64,000 nt of DNA from Thomasclavelia cocleata (GTDB lineage: Bacteria; Bacillota_I; Bacilli_A; Erysipelotrichales; Coprobacillaceae), in the NCBI RefSeq assembly GCF_900102365.1, contig NZ_FOIN01000003.1:62001-126000 (forward strand), in the 5' to 3' direction. This document shows, in pieces, positions 54,853 through 61,323 of this stretch; the first letter of the stretch is position 1, and each line of letters opens with the position of its first letter. The translations under genes and the position numbers were made by a program. The notes under the pieces are model-generated. The model made no database searches. It was given only the letters and a program-made list of their open reading frames with translations, and was not told the origin of the DNA.

Positions 54853-56961
54853 TTACCATCTTCCTCTATGGCGCATGGTACTTCCTATAGTTGTTTTTCC
54901 AACATTTTGAAAAGCAGCCGCTTTAGAATTTAAAAAGTTTCCAACTCCAGAATTTTGACGATTACGCTTATCTACATTCTTTGTATTCATCATAGATGCC
55001 CGATTAACCGCAACCGCATCAATACCGCTCATACCACCAGCACGATTAAATTTGACGGCATCACCTCCAGCGTTCACAACTGCACTGCCAAGCTGTGAAC
55101 GTGACATCGTATTAGCGTTATCAATTCCAAGCGAATTGGCATAGCTGATTTGACTGCTTGTCGGCGGTATGCCATTGTCACCTGACAGCATAGAAAATAC
55201 CGCTGAACTTCCACCCGCATCAGTTACTGCACTGTTTAGTTCCTGAGCTGTCATCCCAGCACCGTTTATACCAAATGAATTAGCATAATCAAGCTGTGAT
55301 CCTGTAGGGGCAGTATCATTCATTCCCATAGCTTCAAACGCTCCTAAAGAGCCACCTGCTACCTCAACAGCCGAAGCCATTTCACCACGAGTCATACTGG
55401 CACCATCAATTCCTAGAGAACTGGCATAATTCTGCTGATCACTGTTCGGGGCTAAGTCACTCATACTTGAATCACTCATACCGCCAAAGCCATCTGCACC
55501 GCCAGCTGCAGGATTTCCTTTACCACTGCCAAAAACGTTACTAGCCATATTTTTTAAACCAATACCTTGACCAACACCAGCTTTGCTTGAAATTTTTCCT
55601 GCTGCTGAAAATCCCTTACCAGCAAGTCCCAATGCTCCACCAGCTGCAAGTATACCAGCTCCTGCTGTTACAGCTGTCATTCCAGCTCCAAAAGCCATCA
55701 TGCTCTGCATTTGCTGTAACGTACTTGCACTGGACATCTCACTACCACCTATAATTGCAGCAACACCGCTTGGAGATTTATATACAGCAAGCAATCCGCC
55801 GAGTAATATAAAAATCTTAGCAACTGTTCCTACAACAGTAGTAGACTTTAGAAAACTATCTAAAGTTGAGCTTCCAATAAAGCCAAACAAAAGCATCATC
55901 ATATACAGCTGTAGCCAATTAGAGATTAGATCAGCTGTAATATATTTACACCATGTCGAATATGTATTGCTCTCTGGATCAAGAAGACTTGATATTGCAT
56001 ATGGTGCTAAAAAGACTTTAAAAACAAGCGATATTTGTCTTTCTGCCATCATTAATAATACTGGTATGAATACTAGCGCAACTGCAATAACTGTAGCCAC
56101 ACCAAAAAATAAACTGCTCCAGCTTGGATACATGTAGTAGACTTTATCAACCGCACCTGCTAAGCCAAATGTTACAGTATCAGCAATTTTTTCTAATATG
56201 TTTCCTTTTTCTTCACCAGCATTTATGTCAATGTCATTAATATCACCGCTAAACCAGTAACTCTTATAAAATGTTGATTCTAAAGCTGCATTCATTTTCT
56301 TTACATATGAGTTATATACTTTATTTATCTGACTAGAGGATAAATCAGCTCCAGCAATGTTTTTTATTGAGTTTTCGGTTTCAGTGATTTTATCAGCTGA
56401 CCAATATCTAACCATTGATTTGAAAGTGTCTTTAGACATAACAAACATATCTTTTGCCTGCTCCATCTGCGAAGACAGATAATCTTTCATTGTGCTTGCG
56501 TTGCTATTCATATTACTACTATTCAAATCAATTGAAGAACTATCCACAAGCAATGTAGACAGTTTTTTACTGTCATACATTTTTGTATCATCCGTGAAAT
56601 ACTCAACATTGTTAACCAGCGAACTTACTAACCCTGTAGCCTGTTTCATAGCAAAAGGAACAGCAGATATAATTATTACTGTAACTGCCATCTTGATAAT
56701 CATTTTTCCTGGATCAAGCTTATTCATGTATTCATCATCAGTAAAAGCTTTAAAAACTATTTTTAAAAGCCTAAAGACAATAAAAAGCACTAGAAATAAT
56801 TCAATGTATATAAACCAGTTCCATATCCAGTCAAAACCATCATTAGAAAAATCAAGTCCGCATATCAGTTTTGCTGCTTCCCACAAAATATCAATGACGT
56901 TTAAAATCATTTGCATAAGTCCCCAGATTATGCTTCTTATTAATTCAGCAATATCTAACAT
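54853..56961 (-). CDS. VirB6/TrbL-like channel protein with C-terminal repeats
   Basis: About seven helices (IELFLVLFIVFRLLKIVF, MAVTVIIISAVPFAM, LFFGVATVIAVALVFIPV, and others) in the first 460 residues suit a VirB6-type membrane channel. The C-terminal tail (about 500-640) holds three copies of a 47-residue repeat with pattern Q..YA.SLGI....M....L.SAV..AGG. The tail end is basic (MRHRGRW). Length 702. Confidence 0.8.
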   Translation of the reverse strand: MLDIAELIRSIIWGLMQMILNVIDILWEAAKLICGLDFSNDGFDWIWNWFIYIELFLVLFIVFRLLKIVFKAFTDDEYMNKLDPGKMIIKMAVTVIIISAVPFAMKQATGLVSSLVNNVEYFTDDTKMYDSKKLSTLLVDSSSIDLNSSNMNSNASTMKDYLSSQMEQAKDMFVMSKDTFKSMVRYWSADKITETENSIKNIAGADLSSSQINKVYNSYVKKMNAALESTFYKSYWFSGDINDIDINAGEEKGNILEKIADTVTFGLAGAVDKVYYMYPSWSSLFFGVATVIAVALVFIPVLLMMAERQISLVFKVFLAPYAISSLLDPESNTYSTWCKYITADLISNWLQLYMMMLLFGFIGSSTLDSFLKSTTVVGTVAKIFILLGGLLAVYKSPSGVAAIIGGSEMSSASTLQQMQSMMAFGAGMTAVTAGAGILAAGGALGLAGKGFSAAGKISSKAGVGQGIGLKNMASNVFGSGKGNPAAGGADGFGGMSDSSMSDLAPNSDQQNYASSLGIDGASMTRGEMASAVEVAGGSLGAFEAMGMNDTAPTGSQLDYANSFGINGAGMTAQELNSAVTDAGGSSAVFSMLSGDNGIPPTSSQISYANSLGIDNANTMSRSQLGSAVVNAGGDAVKFNRAGGMSGIDAVAVNRASMMNTKNVDKRNRQNSGVGNFLNSKAAAFQNVGKTTIGSTMRHRGRW

Positions 56962-56988
56962 TTCATCACCACCTTTTTGAACTTAAAA

Positions 56989-57008
56989 AGATGGAACTAG
57001 TTCCATCT
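56989..57008 (-). repeat. Intergenic hairpin P2
   Basis: AGATGGAACTAGTTCCATCT, a perfect 20-base palindrome. It lies directly past the TAG of the VirB2-like gene and 27 bases before the VirB6-like ATG. Confidence 0.85.
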
Positions 57009-57374
57009 CTAATTTGCCTGACTTAACCCAAAAACTTTGAAAATCTCAACAAGGGATTCAATAATAATTACAATTATTACCCCTCTTTTAATATTACCCC
57101 AAACATTAATTCTTTGACGTTCTTCCTCAGTTGCCTGTAAATATGTAAGTCCAATTCGACCAACATAAATAATTCCTAACCCGACCGCTGCCCACTGTAC
57201 GATTAAAATACCAGCCTTGATCCAAGGATTAAGCAAATTTTTTGCTTCATCCGTATTAGGCGTTGCAACAGCTGATACAGATACAATATTTTGCAGTCCA
57301 ATATAGCCTGAAATCAACAACGCTTCTAACTGATCTTTCTTTTTTAATACAAATCTTTTTATTTTATTAATCAT
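57009..57374 (-). CDS. VirB2-like pilin/TrbC-type protein
   Basis: A 121-residue protein with an N-terminal signal-like part and two hydrophobic helices (AGILIVQWAAVGLGIIYVG and RGVIIVIIIESLVEIFKVF). A short loop with TYLQATEEERQRINVWGN lies between. That is the VirB2/TrbC layout. Its position before virB6 supports this. No sequence match is certain. Confidence 0.6.
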   Translation of the reverse strand: MINKIKRFVLKKKDQLEALLISGYIGLQNIVSVSAVATPNTDEAKNLLNPWIKAGILIVQWAAVGLGIIYVGRIGLTYLQATEEERQRINVWGNIKRGVIIVIIIESLVEIFKVFGLSQAN

Positions 57375-57725
57375 TTATCGTTCCTCCATATTAATTTTTT
57401 CAGCGTTAATATCAATTCTTGGTGCAGTTTTAAAAAACTGAAATGTATCTACAACTACAACAGTTTTCTTCTTTTCTTCATATTCCTCAGTTTTTAAATG
57501 ACCTTCAACTTCGCAAAAAAGTCCATCCTCAACATACTGAACGAATCTTTTAGCATTTTTTCCCCATGCCTTGCATGTGATCCAGTCAGTATACTCATTA
57601 CCGTTAGAATATTTTGTTACTGCTATATCAAAGAAACAGCACACACTATCAGTTTCCTGATTTCCATAAAGCTGTTTATTTACTTTGCCTAAACGTCCGC
57701 TTAAAAAAACTCTATTCATTGACAT
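57375..57725 (-). CDS. ssb: Single-stranded DNA-binding protein
   Basis: An OB fold reading NRVFLSGRLGKVNKQLYGN, then DIAVTKYSNGNEYTDWITCK and VEGHLKTEEY, fits SSB. At about 116 residues it lacks the long acidic tip of the host SSB. The ATG at 57725 (MSMNRVF) has GGAGG upstream; a longer start would include hairpin P1 as 'MELVPPF'. In the transfer cluster it likely protects the incoming strand. Confidence 0.88.
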   Translation of the reverse strand: MSMNRVFLSGRLGKVNKQLYGNQETDSVCCFFDIAVTKYSNGNEYTDWITCKAWGKNAKRFVQYVEDGLFCEVEGHLKTEEYEEKKKTVVVVDTFQFFKTAPRIDINAEKINMEER

Positions 57726-57751
57726 GATGTAATTCCTCCATATATATAAAT

Positions 57752-57779
57752 TAAAAGGTGGAACAAGTTCCACCTTTTA
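57752..57779 (-). repeat. Intergenic hairpin P1
   Basis: The longest copy. The core GGTGGAACTTGTTCCACC is extended by AAAA/TTTT and one more pair, 12 base pairs in all. It carries G-C where other copies have A-U, a compensated change. Confidence 0.85.
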
Positions 57780-57813
57780 TGCATGTAAAAAATCCATATC
57801 TATCTTTGCTTCA

Positions 57814-58713
57814 TTAATTTTCACTTTTTCTTTTCTTAAATACAGCAAGTCCGATAAGTACAAAAGATAAACCGCCTAAACAACAGTACATTGCAATATC
57901 AGTGTTATCTCCTGTTTTTACCTTTTTAGGCAACAGTTCATCATACATGATTACTTCTTGAATTTTGCCTGTTTCTTCAACCTTAAATTGAATTGATTGA
58001 GCTATCTTGTATCCTTTTGGTGCAATCGTTTCTGTAAGTCGATATACATGATTTGCATACAGAGTTTTCATCATATGAGGAACATCTGTAGAAATCCATT
58101 CTTCTACTGGCACGGTTTTACCAGTAGTGATATCTTCAAGACTTAAATGCGCTCCAGGCAACTCTTTTGAAGTAGTTATATCCTGTTTAGATACCGATAC
58201 CTTAAAAGGGGTATGTTTAGGAATAACTGTAACATCAAAATTCATTGAATTCTGAACATCTTCATCATATGTTGGAATACTAATTAAAGTTGGTTCAACA
58301 TATTCATATTCATTGTAATCAGTTACTCTTAATAAATAGATACCTACCTTTAATTCTTTAAAAACAATTTTACCAGTATTATCGGTTATATCTGATATAC
58401 CAGTAATTTTATTTTCATTTGCAATTTTATTTAATCTGATTGCTAGTTCTTCCATTTCGTCAGCTTTTTCAACTTTATTTAAATCAGTTTTTTCATCTGA
58501 GAAATCTTCTGTATATTCATACAGTCCGTCAACAACATTTCCAACTTGAATTAATTCAAATTTAACACCTTCTGTTGATGTGCCAGCGACACCGTCTTCT
58601 AGTGCAACTGTTATCGATCCAATTTCGCTATATGCATCTACTGTACTTACAGTACTTATAATTCCAACTGTACTTAATAATGTAACAGCGAAAACCATAA
58701 ATTTTTTGATCAT
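57814..58713 (-). CDS. Pilin, probable base subunit, VKTGD-anchored
   Basis: A signal peptide (ends DAYS) is followed by a SpaA/Cna-B-like region with E-box IYLLRVTDYN and YRLTETIAPKGY. The C-terminus is a sorting signal PKKVKTGDNTD, a helix and KKRKSEN. VKTGD replaces LPxTG, as in the chromosomal sialidase, while the other pilins of this locus use LPATG. This suggests a minor pilin used to anchor the fibre via the housekeeping sortase. Overlaps the sortase gene by four bases. Confidence 0.82.
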   Translation of the reverse strand: MIKKFMVFAVTLLSTVGIISTVSTVDAYSEIGSITVALEDGVAGTSTEGVKFELIQVGNVVDGLYEYTEDFSDEKTDLNKVEKADEMEELAIRLNKIANENKITGISDITDNTGKIVFKELKVGIYLLRVTDYNEYEYVEPTLISIPTYDEDVQNSMNFDVTVIPKHTPFKVSVSKQDITTSKELPGAHLSLEDITTGKTVPVEEWISTDVPHMMKTLYANHVYRLTETIAPKGYKIAQSIQFKVEETGKIQEVIMYDELLPKKVKTGDNTDIAMYCCLGGLSFVLIGLAVFKKRKSEN

Positions 58714-59507
58714 TTTTTTGCTCCTTTCTTTCTGAAAATTATAATTCCTAAAACAACAAATAATAACGGTATTGTATAAATGATAAGTTCGTGCGAGGAT
58801 GGCAGACTCTTTCTTATTGCATCTTTTACACCCTGATCATATTGAATACGATGACCTGTTACCAGCAGTCTATGTGTGTTAATACCATAAGGAGTACATG
58901 TTACAAGGGTTGCAAGGTCTTTACCATCTTCAATTGTATAGTCTGCTTTTTCAGGCAATACTATTTCAATTTTATCTATTTCATATGCAAGAACTTCATC
59001 AAGTATATAAATATAAAATTTATCATTTTTTTCTAATTCATCCAGCCTTGTAAATAATTTATTTGATGGCAGACCGCTGTGCCCAGTTATAACTGTATGA
59101 GTATTATTACCACCTAAAGGTAAAGAGGAATCTTCCACATGACCAGCACCAGTATTTAAAACACTATCACTAGTACCATGATAAACTGGAATATTTACAT
59201 CTATTTGAGGTATTTCAATTGTTCCAATCACACCATTACCGATATCTAAAACATCTTCATAACTAGTATTATTTTCAACAGCTATTCCTCTTTGCTGTAA
59301 ATACAGGTTATTATTCCATTCTTTTGCCTCTTCCAGCATTTTTTCTTTTTGATTTTCAGTTAATATAGTAACTTTATTATCATAAGTAGAAATTAGCTTA
59401 GAAGTATCAATAGATTTAAAATAATTAGAAACAATAGGGTAGCATATTAAAGCTAATCCTATTGTAAAAATAAAAATATCTTTTCTAAGAAGTTTTTTTA
59501 ATTTCAT
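58710..59507 (-). CDS. Class C sortase
   Basis: A pilus-type transpeptidase. The catalytic His lies in HTVITGHSGL, the Cys in LATLVTCTPYG and the Arg in HRLLVTGHR. Two membrane helices (N-terminal and C-terminal IIYTIPLLFVVLGIIIF) are the class C pattern. It overlaps the base pilin gene and lies directly after the main pilin gene. Confidence 0.94.
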   Translation of the reverse strand: MKLKKLLRKDIFIFTIGLALICYPIVSNYFKSIDTSKLISTYDNKVTILTENQKEKMLEEAKEWNNNLYLQQRGIAVENNTSYEDVLDIGNGVIGTIEIPQIDVNIPVYHGTSDSVLNTGAGHVEDSSLPLGGNNTHTVITGHSGLPSNKLFTRLDELEKNDKFYIYILDEVLAYEIDKIEIVLPEKADYTIEDGKDLATLVTCTPYGINTHRLLVTGHRIQYDQGVKDAIRKSLPSSHELIIYTIPLLFVVLGIIIFRKKGAKK

Positions 59508-61321
59508 TATTTTTCAGCTTCTTTTTTTCTTTTAATTAAAGCAGTTAACATCATTGCAGTACCTGTACCAGCTAGCATTACTGTCATTGCAGAACCAGTA
59601 GCTGGCAACTTTGAACCAACCTTATTTACAACCTTAATATTTAATGAACCTTTTTCTAAATCAGTAGTTAGATTATTTACATACTCACTGTATTCACCTG
59701 TATAGAATTCTTTAAACTGAGCAGTTGCTTCTAATTTCTGTAATGTCTTATTAGTTGCACCGTCACCTTTAGTATAGTTCACACGGTTATCTTCACTGTA
59801 TGTAGCTTTGATATTAATTTTAATTGGATCTTTTAATAATCTGTACCCAGCAGGGGCTTTGGTTTCCTTTAAGTAATATGTCTGACTATCAAGTCCAACG
59901 ATATTAAATAACCCATCAGCATCAGAAACCATTTCTACCGCTTCAGCTGGCACTTCACCATCTGTAACACTGTCTCTGTTGATTACTATATAATCATCTC
60001 CATTATCTGCCTTTTTTACATAAACTTCTTTTGTGCATAAGCTGTCGCTATACAATCTAAATTTAGCACCTTCTAATGGTCTTTCTGGTGTCTGATCATT
60101 TACCTTTACTCCATCCATTCTAAATGTAAAGCAAACTACTGTATCCCAAGGTGTTTCACCAGTTTGCCCAATACCATCAGAATCAGGATTATTAGAATAT
60201 TCTAATTTGACATCATTTTCAAAACCTGGTCTACCAACATCATCTGTCGCTTTTTCATTTAATGTTGCATTGTATTCTATTAAAATTTCTTGTCCATAAT
60301 ATTTCTCCATTTCAGGATTAGCACCTTCATATTCCTTAAAGAAATATTTATTTATAGTTGCTTTCAAATCCATAATTTGGATTTGAAAAGTTTCATCAAC
60401 TGGTATACCTGTTGTTACAACTTTATAATCGGTATCTTTAACTAATGTTTTATCAGCAATCTTTACAGTAACAGAATCAGAATTGAATGTTAATTCTTCA
60501 TCCATCTTATCATGAAGCGCAAAATAATAACTATCATATCCATTCATATTTGGTGCATATGTTAAATAGCGGTAAGGAACAGTTTGTCCGATTTCGAAAT
60601 CAGCAACATCATTCCATCCATCATGATCTTTTCCAATACTTGTTCTTAAATCATCTTCTCTGATCTGTTTTTGGATAACAGGAAAATCTGATTTAATATT
60701 GATAAATACGTTTGGATTTGCAGTATTGACCATACATAAAGATGATGCACTGTGTTCTCCAGCTACATTAGTAATTTCATCTATGACATACCATCCAAAT
60801 GGTACATCTAATGTATAACTTTCTTTTGCAGATGCAGGAACTGTTACAACCTGTGTCGGCTCTGCTTTATCTGCAACAAGCATATTTCTTAAACTTTCGA
60901 TAAAATATCTAAAATTAGAATATCGACTTTCATTTAACTGCGGTGCTTCTACATTATTGATTACTGTATTATTATTCATTGTTTGAATGTAGTCAATTAT
61001 GCTGTACTCAGTATTTTTTCCAGTTACTTTCTTTAAAGATTTTTCATATGCAGGATTCATTGTATAATTGATACTTTCCATTCCTACTGAATTTTCAGCA
61101 TCAAAGATGCGGTAAACATTAAATTTCTTTCCTGCTAAAGACTGTACTTCGCCATTATCCCCAATGTTTGCATTGATAGTAATGCAACCTTGTTCTTTAG
61201 CACTTACAGAAGTAATTAAATTACTATTTGGAGCAACTAAAGTAGCAGTTGCTAATGCTCCAGAAAAAGCTGTTGATACAGCTAACAATCCAACAATTGA
61301 TTTTTTTATTTTATTATTCAT
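59507..61321 (-). CDS. Major pilin with isopeptide domains, LPATG-anchored
   Basis: A signal peptide (ends near VSAKE, residue 42) precedes a SpaA-type pilin with E-box YYLKETKAPAGY and an N-terminal domain with KKFNVYRIF. It ends SKLPATGSAM, a helix and KRKKEAEK. At 604 residues it suits a backbone subunit, polymerised by the sortase next to it. The start overlaps by one base nothing else; gene and sortase share the ATGA-like junction at 59507. Confidence 0.88.
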   Translation of the reverse strand: MNNKIKKSIVGLLAVSTAFSGALATATLVAPNSNLITSVSAKEQGCITINANIGDNGEVQSLAGKKFNVYRIFDAENSVGMESINYTMNPAYEKSLKKVTGKNTEYSIIDYIQTMNNNTVINNVEAPQLNESRYSNFRYFIESLRNMLVADKAEPTQVVTVPASAKESYTLDVPFGWYVIDEITNVAGEHSASSLCMVNTANPNVFINIKSDFPVIQKQIREDDLRTSIGKDHDGWNDVADFEIGQTVPYRYLTYAPNMNGYDSYYFALHDKMDEELTFNSDSVTVKIADKTLVKDTDYKVVTTGIPVDETFQIQIMDLKATINKYFFKEYEGANPEMEKYYGQEILIEYNATLNEKATDDVGRPGFENDVKLEYSNNPDSDGIGQTGETPWDTVVCFTFRMDGVKVNDQTPERPLEGAKFRLYSDSLCTKEVYVKKADNGDDYIVINRDSVTDGEVPAEAVEMVSDADGLFNIVGLDSQTYYLKETKAPAGYRLLKDPIKINIKATYSEDNRVNYTKGDGATNKTLQKLEATAQFKEFYTGEYSEYVNNLTTDLEKGSLNIKVVNKVGSKLPATGSAMTVMLAGTGTAMMLTALIKRKKEAEK

Positions 61322-61323
61322 TT

